Of a stretch of 41,077 bases of DNA, positions 21,980 through 30,655 are shown in pieces. Position numbers and translations under genes: made by a program. The stretch comes from Clostridiales bacterium. GTDB lineage: Bacteria > Bacillota > Clostridia > Christensenellales > Aristaeellaceae. The stretch is from NCBI GenBank assembly GCA_015056145.1, contig SVGY01000021.1:1-41077 (forward strand), written 5' to 3'. Under the pieces are notes generated by a model. The model was not told the DNA's origin. It worked only from the letters and a program-made list of their open reading frames with translations, and ran no database searches. Within the stretch, counting starts at the first letter, position 1, and each line of letters starts with the position of its first letter.

Positions 21980-22795
21980 TTACCGTCCTTTTCTGGCAAA
22001 AGCCGTTTTGTTCCAGTCGAAAACAAAGATCATGTCCTTGCAGGGGGAAGCTTGATGGGTGTCGATGCCCATGGCTTTGCCGGTGTCCACGGGAGGGGCG
22101 TTTTTCAGGCATTCGTCCGTAAGCCCGGCGAAGAAATTCTCCCAGTCACTGCGGTCAAAGAGCATGGGCTGATGGGAGCAGAGCACCTTTTCAAAAAGCA
22201 GGGGCGAAAGGCGGCGGAGCTGATTGTCCCGCATTTCCTCGGCAGGCAGCGCCGCAGGGAAGAAAAGCCAGGTGCAGGGGTTCCAGTTGTCGGCGGTAAG
22301 CAGCAGTTTGTGCTCGGGCACATAGCATACTGCGGAGCCTGGGGTGTGACCGGGAATATGCATCACCTGTACTGTGAGCTCGCCCAGATCAATGGTTTTT
22401 TCCTCCATGGCAAGGGGCATGGGGATCGGAGCGTTTACATAGGCATCACCGTCGATGTCCACGCCCTTTGAAAGAGCCTGTTTCAGAATCTCCTGCCGCT
22501 TTTCCGGCCGGGTGTAGAGGGCGAAATCGGGCTGATCCTCCGCAAACATGTAGCTTTCCCTAAACCAGCGTGCACCGATGACGTGGTCGTGATGGCCATG
22601 GGTCAATAGCAGCGTAACGGGCTTGGATGTGAGGGTTTCCACAAAGGCTGCCACATCGTGAAGACCGTAGCCTGCATCCACCAAGAGGGCCTGCTTTTCG
22701 CCGATGATGAGGGTAAAGCAAACGCCCATGGCGGTTTCCTGAATGTGATGTACTCCGGGCAGAACCTCCCGGGATGTGAAGAAGGCTTCAGACAT
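21980..22795 (-). CDS. MBL-fold metallo-hydrolase in the xylan operon
   Basis: A 271-residue metallo-beta-lactamase-fold protein with the metal motif THGHHDHV and downstream ligand regions IPGHTPGSA (H) and LLLTADNWN (D). Late histidine: CSHQP. GGAG is 6 nt before the ATG. It lies inside the glycosidase operon with gaps of 15 and 7 nt, so its substrate is probably connected with the sugar pathway, for example a lactone or ester hydrolase acting on deacetylation or uronate products. That is inference; the fold alone does not tell the substrate. Confidence 0.85.
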   Translation of the reverse strand: MSEAFFTSREVLPGVHHIQETAMGVCFTLIIGEKQALLVDAGYGLHDVAAFVETLTSKPVTLLLTHGHHDHVIGARWFRESYMFAEDQPDFALYTRPEKRQEILKQALSKGVDIDGDAYVNAPIPMPLAMEEKTIDLGELTVQVMHIPGHTPGSAVCYVPEHKLLLTADNWNPCTWLFFPAALPAEEMRDNQLRRLSPLLFEKVLCSHQPMLFDRSDWENFFAGLTDECLKNAPPVDTGKAMGIDTHQASPCKDMIFVFDWNKTAFARKGR

Positions 22796-22810
22796 AACGT
22801 TCTCCTTTCA

Positions 22811-25800
22811 TCAGGAAAGCTTTTCAAAGCGGAATGAGTGGAAGTCAAACTGGCTGCCGGGCAGGAACACGAAGGTTGCGCTGCACACGCCGCAAACTGC
22901 ATCTATGGTGAATGCCTGTTTGTGCCGCAAGCCGCCGTTAAACATGAGTCGGGTGGTATACTGGGCGCCTTGCGAATCTGTCAGGCGCAGGTTGACGGGC
23001 TGGGAATCCAGCGGCGTTTCTCCGTCTATGGTGATAAGCATTTTTTCGCAATCTTCAAAATCCATGTTTTCGTACACCAGGGAAACATTGTTGCCGATGC
23101 CGAGAACCGCACTGCCTTCCCTGCGGAAACTGTCGCCGTATATGCTGTCGGCTTCCCCGGCGGTCAGGGGCAGCCAGGCCCGGCTTTGCTTTGTGAAGGA
23201 AAAACCCTTGAGGTGGATTTTCTTTTCCATAACAAAGCACAGGGTCTTTATGCCGGTGAGACGGCGGGGCAGGCGATAGGTTTCCGGCTGATAAACGTTC
23301 CACTGGCTGGGTTTTTCATAGGGCAGAGTGCACAGATGCTCGCCGCCCTGACCGGGGTCGCCAAGCCACAGCTCAATATCGTACCTGTCGCCGGTAAGAG
23401 CAAATACAGGCAGGGTGATTTCGTCACTGCCAACGGGCCCGAAGTCCACATTGCTGAAGCCGGCCATGCTTCTGCCGTCCCGGGCGAAGGCCACGCCGTG
23501 ATCATTGCCGGGGGTGATTTCGCCGGAGGTAAGGTCGCACAGACCACCGGAAACAAAGCGATAGGGGTCAAGGGAAGTCTGACCGAAGCCGGTCAGCTCA
23601 AGCTCCATGTGGGAAAGCACACGGGCGTGGGCGTAGCCGTTGTTCACAAAGGCCCTGAGGTACACTTTACCGTCGCCAAGGCCAGTGACGATACAGCCCG
23701 AGGGCGTTGCCTCCACTTTGGCACAGAAGGATTCCACGCCGGAGGGAGTAAGGATTTTGTACTGAACTGCCTCCGGTGACGCATGGTGAGGCAGGCAGTC
23801 TGTGTGGAATTCCACAGTGGGGTTTTCGGGGCTGAGGCAGGTGCTGCCCATGGGACAGAGGCGAATCTGCCGCACATGAACCGGCTCCGTAGGTTCGGCT
23901 ACTTCGTTGAAAAGGGGCAGGCGGCAGCGTCCCTCCGCGGCGGAGGCTTCCTTTATGGGGATGGACAGTTCTGCCGGTTCAAGGCCCTGTGCTTGTGCAC
24001 GGATGCGGACAACGCCGGGCTTGTCGCCTGCGCCGATGATGGCCAGCAGCTTGCCGGAGAAAAGGCGGCGGCTGCTTGTCTGGTACTGGTCAAGATCGGT
24101 GCTGTCGCCGTTATCCATTCCCAGCAGCAAGCCAGGCCCCTCCAGGGTGATGTGCACCCGGTCGGCGGCATTGTGCACAGGGTTTCCATCCTTGTCCACC
24201 GCTGAGATGGCAAGGAAGGTCATGTCTTCATTATCTGCCAGGAGGAAATCATCCTCTGCGGTCATGATCAGCCTTGCGCTGTCGCCGAAGCTGCACTGCA
24301 TATCCCGGGCGATCTCGTTGCCCTCGGAGTCATAGCACAGCGCAAGGAGCTGGCCGGGCTCATAGGGAACCTTCCACAGGCCCCGGCAGTGCACAGGATC
24401 CCGGCGGTCAAGTTTCTGTCTTCCCAGAGAACGGCCGTTGAGGAAGAGCTCCACCGAATCGCCGCATGCGGAAACAGGCACGTCGATCATCTGGCCGTTA
24501 TTCCAGTTCCAGTAGATGCCGATGTGAACCATGGGCCTGTTTGCCCACAGGGACTGGAAGAGGTAGTAGCTGTCCTTTTTGAAACCGGCGGTATCCGTCT
24601 GGCCGAAGTAACAGTTGCGGGTGTGGTAGGGCGTAGGCTCGCCGATGTAGTCGATGCCGCTCCAGATGAACTGGCCCATGGAATAGGGCAGGTTCTGATC
24701 GGTGACGATGCATTCGCCAAAGCTTCGTGCGCCCCAGCTGGTGGGGCTGTTGCCCAGGGAGGAGCACTGCAGGTCGTCATCGCTGAGAAGGGAGCTTTCC
24801 AGCGGGAAGTGATAAATGCCCCGGCTGGAAAGTATGGAAGAGGTTTCGCTGCCGTAGATAACCCAGTCCGGGTGCTCTGCATGGTGGACGGGGTAATACT
24901 TTTCTGCATAGTTGTAGCCCACAGCTTCGATATGCTCTGCGCAGAGCTGTGCGCCCTTCCAGGGCATGAAGTTGGAACCAATGGTAATGAAGGCGTTGCC
25001 CTCAGGATCGTGGCGGCGCACATACCGGCTCAGCATCTGCGTCAGCTCCGGGCCACGCTGCTCGTTGTTGGTATCCGGGATTTCGTTGCCGATGGACCAC
25101 ATGATCAGGCTGGGATGGTTGCGGTCCCGGCGTACCCAGGCGGCCACGTCCCGTTCTGCATGCTCAGGAAAAAAACGACCGTAATCGTAAGGAGTCTTGG
25201 GCATTTCCCACATATCGAAGGCTTCGTCCGCAACGTAAATGCCCATTTCGTCACAGAGATCCATTACCTGCCGGGCAGGGGGATTGTGGGAGGTTCGCAG
25301 GGCGTTTACCCCCATTTCCTGCATCAGGCGCAGCTGGCGGCGGGCAGCCTTTTCGTGGAAGGCGCTGCCCAGCGCTCCCAGATCGTGGTGGAGGCAAACA
25401 CCGTTCAGCTTTACGGGCTCGCCGTTGACCAACAGCCCTTTGTCGGGGTCAAGCTCAATATGGCGCAGGCCGATGTTCTGCCGGAGGACCTGGTTGCCAA
25501 GGGTGGTATGGAGCTGGTAGCAATAAGGGCTTTTATGGCTCCACAGATGGGGATTGTCCACCGTGAGGCTGCATCTGACCAGAGAGCTGGAAGCGGGGCA
25601 GGCAGCCTCTGCCACGGTGTTGCCCTCCGCATCCACAAGGCGGTGGGTGAGGGTCAAAGCATCGCCGGGGCAGGAAAGCTCAGCGGAAATATCCGCTTGC
25701 CATAGGTCGCCCTGCTGGCGCAGCACCACATAGACGCCATCCGGCAGGATGTGGCATTTGTCCAGAAGGTGCAGCGTTACGTCCCGGAAAATTCCTGCGC

Positions 25801-26185
25801 CGCTGTACCAGCGGGAGTTGGGGCTCTGATGCCGGACGTGAACCATCAGCTGGTTTTCGCCAGCATGAAGGCGGCCCGTCAGGTCGGCGTCAAAAGCGGT
25901 GTAGCCGTAGGGATGGGACAGTATCACTTCGCCGTTGATAAGGATGTCGCAATCCATATATACACCGTCAAAACGGAGGATGCAGCACTTGTCCAGCTCC
26001 TCATCAGAAAAGGTCAGGCTGCGAAGATACCAGCCGTCGCTGTTTTCGTAAAGATCGTTTGCCTGAGCGATGAGCCAGTCGTGGGGAATAGCCACGGGCT
26101 GCCAGCGGCCGGAAAGGGCTTCTTCGAGCGTGCTGCCCTCGTGAAGCTTCTGAAACTGCCAGCGGTCATTTAAGAGCCTTTGCAT
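22811..26185 (-). CDS. Large GH2 glycoside hydrolase with DUF4982 and C-terminal beta-sandwich modules
   Basis: A 1124-residue enzyme. Domain order: GH2 sugar-binding jelly roll (about 1-165), Ig-like domain (about 170-255), GH2 TIM barrel (about 255-560) with acid/base E368 in WSIGNEIPD and nucleophile E447 in YGSETSS, DUF4982 (about 570-640, DSVELFLNGRSLG), further Ig-like modules, and two C-terminal carbohydrate-binding-like beta-sandwiches (about 900-1124). Beta-galactosidase is the default annotation, but in this operon a xylan side-chain activity such as alpha-L-arabinosidase-, beta-galactosidase- or glucuronidase-type is possible. No signal peptide. The start has GGAGG 7 nt upstream; 20 further N-terminal codons are rejected. 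First gene of the operon. Confidence 0.88.
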   Translation of the reverse strand: MQRLLNDRWQFQKLHEGSTLEEALSGRWQPVAIPHDWLIAQANDLYENSDGWYLRSLTFSDEELDKCCILRFDGVYMDCDILINGEVILSHPYGYTAFDADLTGRLHAGENQLMVHVRHQSPNSRWYSGAGIFRDVTLHLLDKCHILPDGVYVVLRQQGDLWQADISAELSCPGDALTLTHRLVDAEGNTVAEAACPASSSLVRCSLTVDNPHLWSHKSPYCYQLHTTLGNQVLRQNIGLRHIELDPDKGLLVNGEPVKLNGVCLHHDLGALGSAFHEKAARRQLRLMQEMGVNALRTSHNPPARQVMDLCDEMGIYVADEAFDMWEMPKTPYDYGRFFPEHAERDVAAWVRRDRNHPSLIMWSIGNEIPDTNNEQRGPELTQMLSRYVRRHDPEGNAFITIGSNFMPWKGAQLCAEHIEAVGYNYAEKYYPVHHAEHPDWVIYGSETSSILSSRGIYHFPLESSLLSDDDLQCSSLGNSPTSWGARSFGECIVTDQNLPYSMGQFIWSGIDYIGEPTPYHTRNCYFGQTDTAGFKKDSYYLFQSLWANRPMVHIGIYWNWNNGQMIDVPVSACGDSVELFLNGRSLGRQKLDRRDPVHCRGLWKVPYEPGQLLALCYDSEGNEIARDMQCSFGDSARLIMTAEDDFLLADNEDMTFLAISAVDKDGNPVHNAADRVHITLEGPGLLLGMDNGDSTDLDQYQTSSRRLFSGKLLAIIGAGDKPGVVRIRAQAQGLEPAELSIPIKEASAAEGRCRLPLFNEVAEPTEPVHVRQIRLCPMGSTCLSPENPTVEFHTDCLPHHASPEAVQYKILTPSGVESFCAKVEATPSGCIVTGLGDGKVYLRAFVNNGYAHARVLSHMELELTGFGQTSLDPYRFVSGGLCDLTSGEITPGNDHGVAFARDGRSMAGFSNVDFGPVGSDEITLPVFALTGDRYDIELWLGDPGQGGEHLCTLPYEKPSQWNVYQPETYRLPRRLTGIKTLCFVMEKKIHLKGFSFTKQSRAWLPLTAGEADSIYGDSFRREGSAVLGIGNNVSLVYENMDFEDCEKMLITIDGETPLDSQPVNLRLTDSQGAQYTTRLMFNGGLRHKQAFTIDAVCGVCSATFVFLPGSQFDFHSFRFEKLS

Positions 26186-26286
26186 GGTAAAGCCTCCTGT
26201 GTGATGATTGCGTTGCGCTTTGTTTTGGCCTGGTAAGCATATCATATTCCACCCGGCGGAACTAATCAGATTTTATTTTGGAATGC

Positions 26287-27090
26287 TCAGATGTTGCTTT
26301 CTCCCTCCGGGAAGCCCATCCGGTCAGTGAAATAAACCGGGTATTCCCGGGCGGTTCCGTAGCCCAGCTTGTGGGCGAGCTTTACGGAAATGGCATTGGC
26401 TGCATCCCAGCTGGGATAAAGCCCCCGCTTCAACGCTTCCAGGATGAGGGCTGCTGCGCAGGCCGTGGCGAGCCCTTTCCTGCGGTGGTCTTCTGCAATG
26501 TCGATTTCGATTTCAATGCCGCCGGGAAATACAGAATAGCTGGAGGCACCGCCCACCAGGTCTTCCTGGTGCATCACTGCCATGCCGAGGCCACGGTTCA
26601 GATAGTCGGCCTCATCCTGGAACTGGGAAACAAAATCTCTGCTCCATTCCGCTTCAAGGCATATACGGTAAAGGCTGCCGTCCATGGGGGTGATCCGGTA
26701 GCCTTCCGGCAGGGCAGCGGCAAGCTGGCGCAGTTTTTCCGTATCGAAATGGGTTTCACTGCGGTGAAAGGCGTAGCGCAGCTGCTTTTCGCAACTGCCG
26801 CCATAGACCCTTTCTATCAGGGCGGACCATTTTTCATCCCGGGGCGTGAGGATGCAGAAGCGAGGTCTGCCTTCCGGAGAAAAACGAAGCAGCTTCTCCG
26901 AGGGCTCGCCGGCGTAGAAGGCAAAATCGCCAAGAAAACACATGGCGCTGCCCAGGGGCGACTCAGACAGGTCTGCATACACAATGCCCATAACGCCGCT
27001 TAACGAAGAAAGAATCAGCGTTTCCTCCCAGCCCTCAAACAGCGGGGCGGCAAGGGCGGGGTTTTCCAGACGGCCAAGCAGGGAGAACAC
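26287..27090 (-). CDS. GNAT acetyltransferase, ZmaR-like
   Basis: A 267-residue protein. The N-terminus FEGWEETLILSSLSGVMG with FLGDFAFYAG, and the acetyl-CoA motif DHRRKGLATACAAALI near residue 215, match the GNAT subfamily named after zwittermicin A resistance protein. Such proteins acetylate small molecules; the substrate is unknown here. The only in-frame start before the first recognised residues is GTG at 27090, with GAAGGAAG directly abutting; a stop lies just upstream in frame, so translation initiation may be inefficient or use a later codon. Its promoter (27120-27149) lies back to back with that of the divergent reductase operon. The 101 nt between it and the GH2 gene contain no clear promoter, so the xylan operon might also receive read-through. 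Confidence 0.8.
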   Translation of the reverse strand: MFSLLGRLENPALAAPLFEGWEETLILSSLSGVMGIVYADLSESPLGSAMCFLGDFAFYAGEPSEKLLRFSPEGRPRFCILTPRDEKWSALIERVYGGSCEKQLRYAFHRSETHFDTEKLRQLAAALPEGYRITPMDGSLYRICLEAEWSRDFVSQFQDEADYLNRGLGMAVMHQEDLVGGASSYSVFPGGIEIEIDIAEDHRRKGLATACAAALILEALKRGLYPSWDAANAISVKLAHKLGYGTAREYPVYFTDRMGFPEGESNI

Positions 27091-27119
27091 CTTCCTTCAA
27101 AACAATGATCATTACCGGT

Positions 27120-27149
27120 ATTTTACAGTATTTGCGCCATAAATGTAAA
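27120..27149 (-). promoter_or_regulatory. Promoter of the GNAT gene
   Basis: Minus strand TTTACA (27149-27144), 18-nt spacer, TAAAAT (27125-27120). A perfect palindrome AATGATCATT (27104-27113) covers the presumed transcription start and could be an operator. Confidence 0.5.
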
Positions 27150-27154
27150 GCGGT

Positions 27155-27183
27155 TTGACAGCGGATAAAGCCTGCTCTATAAT
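27155..27183 (+). promoter_or_regulatory. Consensus sigma-A promoter of the reductase-dehydrogenase operon
   Basis: TTGACA (27155-27160), 17-nt spacer, TATAAT (27178-27183): perfect consensus. Its -35 lies 5 bp from that of the divergent GNAT promoter. Confidence 0.9.
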
Positions 27184-27226
27184 GATGAAAAATCTGGTTT
27201 ATCAAAACGTTTGGGAGGGTATACAG

Positions 27227-28414
27227 ATGTTGATGAGCGAAGTGCACGGAAACCGCTTATCCCTGCTGGGCTTTGGCGCAATGCGTCTGCCCGTGCGTGA
27301 AGATGGCACCATTGATCAGGTACAGGTAAAGGCCATGGTGGACTACGCCATGGAAAACGGTGTGAACTATTTCGATACCGCCTATCCCTATCACGGGGGT
27401 CATTCGGAGCTGTCTCTGCGGGAAGTCCTGAAGGAGTATCCCCGGGAAAGCTACTTCCTGGCGGACAAGTACCCCGGTCATCAGATCGCCTCCAGCTACG
27501 ACCCCGCCGGAGTTTTTGAAGACCAGCTGAAAAAATGCGGCGTGGACTACTTTGATTACTATCTTCTGCACAATGTGTGCGAAAACTCGCTGGACGTTTA
27601 TCTGGATGAAAAATGGGGCATCATCCCCTATTTTCTTGAGCAGCGCAGGCAGGGGCGCATCCGCCGACTGGGCTTTTCCAGCCACGGAAGCCTTGCCATG
27701 CTGGAAGGTTTCCTGGAGAAATACGGCAACCAGATGGAGTTCTGCCAGCTGCAGCTGAACTATGTGGACTGGACGTTGCAGGATGGAAAAGAAAAATGTG
27801 CCCTTATGGCAAAGTACGGCATTCCTGTATGGGTCATGGAGCCGGTCAGGGGCGGTAAGCTGGCCAATCTGCCCGAGGAGGCCGCCGCTGAGCTTAAGGC
27901 CCTTCGGCCGGAGGAAAGCCAGGCAGCCTGGGCCTTCCGTTTTCTGCAGGATGTGCCCGAGGTGAAAATGATCCTCAGCGGGATGTCCAGCTTTGAGCAG
28001 ATGAAGGACAACGTGAAAACCTTCCGGGAAGCGAAGCCCCTTTTGGAGGAAGAAAAGCAGCTTCTTTTCCGTATTGCCGAGGATATGAAAAAATCCGTCC
28101 CCTGTACAGCCTGCCGCTATTGCGTGGAGGGTTGCCCCATGGGGCTGGATATTCCCGGGCTGATCAAGGCCGCCAACGACTTTGCCTATCATCCCAGCGC
28201 CAATGTATCCATGATGATGGACGCCCTGCCTGAGGACAAGCGTCCCTCGGCATGCATCGGATGCGGAGCCTGCACCGGCATTTGCCCCCAGAAGATTGAC
28301 GTGCCCGGCGTGCTCAGCCACTTTGCAGAGCATATGACCCAGTACCCCAGCTGGGCAGAAATCTGCCGCCAGAGGGAGGAAGCCCAGAAAGCCCTTATGG
28401 CAAAAAAAGAATAA
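27227..28414 (+). CDS. Aldo/keto reductase with C-terminal 4Fe-4S domain (second paralogue)
   Basis: A 395-residue protein starting MLMSEVHGNRLS, with GGGAGG 9 nt upstream. Aldo/keto reductase barrel with tetrad D50, Y55 (DTAYPYHGG), K81 and H115, then a ferredoxin-like tail with CTACRYCVEGCP and CIGCGACTGICP. It has the same architecture as the product of 2488-3621 but a clearly diverged sequence. It is transcribed from a perfect-consensus promoter and followed after 69 nt by a D-2-hydroxyacid dehydrogenase gene, suggesting a shared role in carbonyl reduction or redox balance; the substrate is not established. Confidence 0.9.
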   Translation: MLMSEVHGNRLSLLGFGAMRLPVREDGTIDQVQVKAMVDYAMENGVNYFDTAYPYHGGHSELSLREVLKEYPRESYFLADKYPGHQIASSYDPAGVFEDQLKKCGVDYFDYYLLHNVCENSLDVYLDEKWGIIPYFLEQRRQGRIRRLGFSSHGSLAMLEGFLEKYGNQMEFCQLQLNYVDWTLQDGKEKCALMAKYGIPVWVMEPVRGGKLANLPEEAAAELKALRPEESQAAWAFRFLQDVPEVKMILSGMSSFEQMKDNVKTFREAKPLLEEEKQLLFRIAEDMKKSVPCTACRYCVEGCPMGLDIPGLIKAANDFAYHPSANVSMMMDALPEDKRPSACIGCGACTGICPQKIDVPGVLSHFAEHMTQYPSWAEICRQREEAQKALMAKKE

Positions 28415-28483
28415 CCGGCCCCAAAACAACCATAATAGGCAGCAAAGAATATTGCTCAGCCGCCGGCCGGAAGGAGGAACACC

Positions 28484-29515
28484 ATGAAAATAGCAGTTTT
28501 TGATACCAAAGCCTACGATAAACCGGGGTTTGAAGCCGTAGGTGAAAAGACCGGAATCACGTTCAAATTTTTTGAGCCCAAGCTCAACGAGGATACCGTG
28601 GAACTGGCAAAGGGTTTTGACGGGGTGTGCATCTTCGTCAACGATACTGCCAATGCGGCCGTTATTGACCGGCTGCATGAGCTGGGCATCAGGATTATCG
28701 CCCTGCGCTGTGCAGGCTTCAACAATGTGGATATCAAGCATTGCTATGGCAAAATCCATGTGGTGCGGGTGCCTGCCTATTCGCCTTATGCGGTGGCGGA
28801 ACATGCCATGGCTATGCTGCTTACCTCCGTCAGGCGTATCCATAAGGCCTATATCCGTACAAGGGATTTCAATTTCAGCCTCAACGGCTTTACCGGCTTC
28901 GACCTGTACGGAAAGACGGTGGGCGTCATCGGCACCGGCAAGATCGGCCGGGTGTTTATCGATATCTGCAAGGGCTTTGGTATGAAGGTAATCGCCTACG
29001 ACAAATACCTTGCGGAGGATGCAGGGCTGGAATATGTGGATCTTCCCGAATTGTACCGCCGCAGCGATATCATCTCCCTTCACTGCCCCCTCACCGAGGA
29101 AACCCATTACATGATCAACGCCGAAACCATCGGCCTGATGAAAAAAGGCGTGGTCATCCTCAATACCTCCCGTGGGGCCCTCATCGATACGGACGCTCTG
29201 GTGGAGGGCATCAAGGCCCGCAAGGTGGGTGCGGCCTGCCTGGATGTATACGAGGAGGAATCGGATATCTTTTTTGAGGATTTCTCCGGCCACATCGTGG
29301 AGGATGATACGCTGGCAAGGCTTATCTCCATGCCTAACGTGATCGTCACTTCCCATCAGGCGTTCCTGACGGAAGAGGCCCTTGGCAACATTGCCGAGAC
29401 CACCGCCGAAAACCTGTTGGAGTTTGAACAAAGCGGCGCCTGCAAAAACGAGCTCTGCTACCATTGCGGCAGGGTGGATGAGTGCCGCAAGCATCGCCTG
29501 AAAAAATGCTTCTGA
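28484..29515 (+). CDS. D-lactate dehydrogenase-like 2-hydroxyacid dehydrogenase with cysteine-rich tail
   Basis: A 343-residue NAD-dependent D-2-hydroxyacid dehydrogenase close to D-lactate dehydrogenase. It has the Rossmann motif GVIGTGKIGR, a substrate-binding arginine in NTSRGALID, a glutamate in the LDVYEEE region and a catalytic histidine in VTSHQAF. It would reduce pyruvate to D-lactate or act on a related 2-oxoacid. The last 24 residues form a separate tail with five cysteines (C320, C325, C328, C334, C342), pattern CYHCGRxxxC, which may bind metal or sense redox state. SD GGAGG 6 nt upstream. Ends in a strong stem-loop shared with the convergent methyltransferase. Confidence 0.9.
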   Translation: MKIAVFDTKAYDKPGFEAVGEKTGITFKFFEPKLNEDTVELAKGFDGVCIFVNDTANAAVIDRLHELGIRIIALRCAGFNNVDIKHCYGKIHVVRVPAYSPYAVAEHAMAMLLTSVRRIHKAYIRTRDFNFSLNGFTGFDLYGKTVGVIGTGKIGRVFIDICKGFGMKVIAYDKYLAEDAGLEYVDLPELYRRSDIISLHCPLTEETHYMINAETIGLMKKGVVILNTSRGALIDTDALVEGIKARKVGAACLDVYEEESDIFFEDFSGHIVEDDTLARLISMPNVIVTSHQAFLTEEALGNIAETTAENLLEFEQSGACKNELCYHCGRVDECRKHRLKKCF

Positions 29516-29533
29516 AAAAAGCGATAATGGAAA

Positions 29534-29567
29534 GCCCCGGGGCAACGAAAAAACGTTGCGCCGGGGC
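29534..29567. terminator. Bidirectional stem-loop between dehydrogenase and methyltransferase genes
   Basis: GCCCCGG-GGCAACG, six A, CGTTGC-GCCGGGGC: a very stable hairpin between convergent genes; the U-tracts on both sides are short (CTTT). Confidence 0.75.
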
Positions 29568-29602
29568 CGCTTTATGCATGTGTTTTTTCCAGGCCCGGGG
29601 GA

Positions 29603-30361
29603 TCAGCCTTTCTGCGCCGTCAGGAAAAAGCGGTGGATGCGGCCCTCGATGCATCCTTTCTCTTCAAGGAGACGCTGTGCCTGCCAAAGCCGGTCCAGGT
29701 TGCCTTCCACGGAAAATCCGGGAAATTCCCATTGGATGATCCGGGCAAACCATACCAGTGCACCTACATCAAAGAAACGAATGGGATTAAAGCATTCCTG
29801 CCCTTCGATGATATCAAGTCCGACGTTTCTCAGCCGGTTTTCAGCGTCTTTCAGGTACTGCCCGGGGAAAGGGTTTTCCCATTTGCCCATGAGCAGCTCC
29901 ACCAGCTCCCGGTCGTTTTCCGCACCTACTTGCTGGGTAATGAAAAGACCACCTTTCTTCAATACCCGGGCGATCTCCGGGGCGCAGAAATCCCCGTGTC
30001 GGTTAATGACCATGTGGAAGGCTTCATCCTCAAAGGGCAGAGAGGCGGCTTCGCCGGGGCGGAAATCCACCTGAAGGGGCAGAAGGATTTTTTTGCACAG
30101 TTCCACATTGGGGGGATAAGCCTCGGTAGCTGCGGTATTCTTATGGGGATGGCCCAAGGACAGCAGGAACTCTCCGCCGCCGGTATCGATATCCAGTATC
30201 CGCATTTCCGGTGTGAGATGGTCAAGAATCCGGGTGCGGTAATCCCAGGGCAGATCGTTTTCCTCGGTGTATTTGCCATCAATGTGGCTGAAATCCCAGC
30301 CGTGGATGTGTGCGGCTTCTTCTTCGGCCTTCCACAGTGCGATGCGTTGATTTTCAGTCAT
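29603..30361 (-). CDS. Class I SAM-dependent methyltransferase
   Basis: A 252-residue methyltransferase with motif I ILDIDTGGGEFLL at about residues 53-65, an acidic/aromatic post-motif (ATEAYPPN), motif IV region FHMVINRHGDFC and VLKKGGLFITQQVG. It is a free-standing Methyltransf_11/25-type enzyme; the N-terminal HIHGWDFSHIDGKY segment is shared by a group found in Firmicutes. Small-molecule and RNA substrates are both possible. SD AAAAGGAG is 9 nt upstream of the ATG but can pair with CCTTTTC just upstream of it. The long leader (30372-30464) and promoter (30521-30550) suggest post-transcriptional control. Confidence 0.85.
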   Translation of the reverse strand: MTENQRIALWKAEEEAAHIHGWDFSHIDGKYTEENDLPWDYRTRILDHLTPEMRILDIDTGGGEFLLSLGHPHKNTAATEAYPPNVELCKKILLPLQVDFRPGEAASLPFEDEAFHMVINRHGDFCAPEIARVLKKGGLFITQQVGAENDRELVELLMGKWENPFPGQYLKDAENRLRNVGLDIIEGQECFNPIRFFDVGALVWFARIIQWEFPGFSVEGNLDRLWQAQRLLEEKGCIEGRIHRFFLTAQKG

Positions 30362-30371
30362 GAAAAACTAC

Positions 30372-30464
30372 TCCTTTTCTGTTTTTTGAAAAGGGCGCAG
30401 CCTACTGACAACAGTTTCTTTACCCGGTGCATTCTGCTGTCAGCTTTTTTGAGGCTGCACCGGG
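30372..30464 (-). promoter_or_regulatory. mRNA leader with competing hairpins and SD sequestration
   Basis: Read on the minus strand: CCCGGTGCA (30464-30456 side) can pair with TGCACCGGG (30431-30423), a 9-bp perfect stem. Alternatively GCAGCC (30458-30453) pairs with GGCTGC (30402-30397) and CTGACA (30443-30438) with TGTCAG (30410-30405), a mutually exclusive or pseudoknotted fold. Next, CCTTTTC (30394-30388) can pair with GAAAAGG (30379-30373), hiding the methyltransferase SD. The layout is that of a riboregulator; no known riboswitch class was recognised. Confidence 0.5.
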
Positions 30465-30520
30465 AAATTACCTCGCATGGGTCCGCACATGGACATTCAC
30501 CTCTGCCTGTATTTTCAACC

Positions 30521-30550
30521 ATATTAACACAGGATAAAAAGAATGGTCAA
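30521..30550 (-). promoter_or_regulatory. Promoter of the methyltransferase gene
   Basis: Minus strand TTGACC (30550-30545), 18-nt spacer, TAATAT (30526-30521), giving a leader of about 150 nt. Confidence 0.6.
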
Positions 30551-30570
30551 TATGAGGAATATTGTCGGAC

Positions 30571-30599
30571 TTTACATTTTCATTAGGATGAAGTAAGAT
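30571..30599 (+). promoter_or_regulatory. Promoter of the polysaccharide operon
   Basis: TTTACA (30571-30576), 17-nt spacer, TAAGAT (30594-30599), about 95 nt upstream of the first gene and divergent from the methyltransferase promoter. Confidence 0.6.
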
Positions 30600-30609
30600 A
30601 GACTTGTGA

Positions 30610-30655
30610 ACATATGTAAAAATGCATTGCATTTTTTGCACATGTTTTGCGCAAA
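30610..30655 (+). promoter_or_regulatory. AT-rich palindrome cluster in the polysaccharide operon leader
   Basis: ACATATGT (30610-30617), AAAAATGCA-T-TGCATTTTT (30618-30636) and TTTGCGCAAA (30646-30655) follow one another just after the inferred start. They could be operators of an unknown regulator or a hairpin with a T-run acting as an attenuator. Confidence 0.35.
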
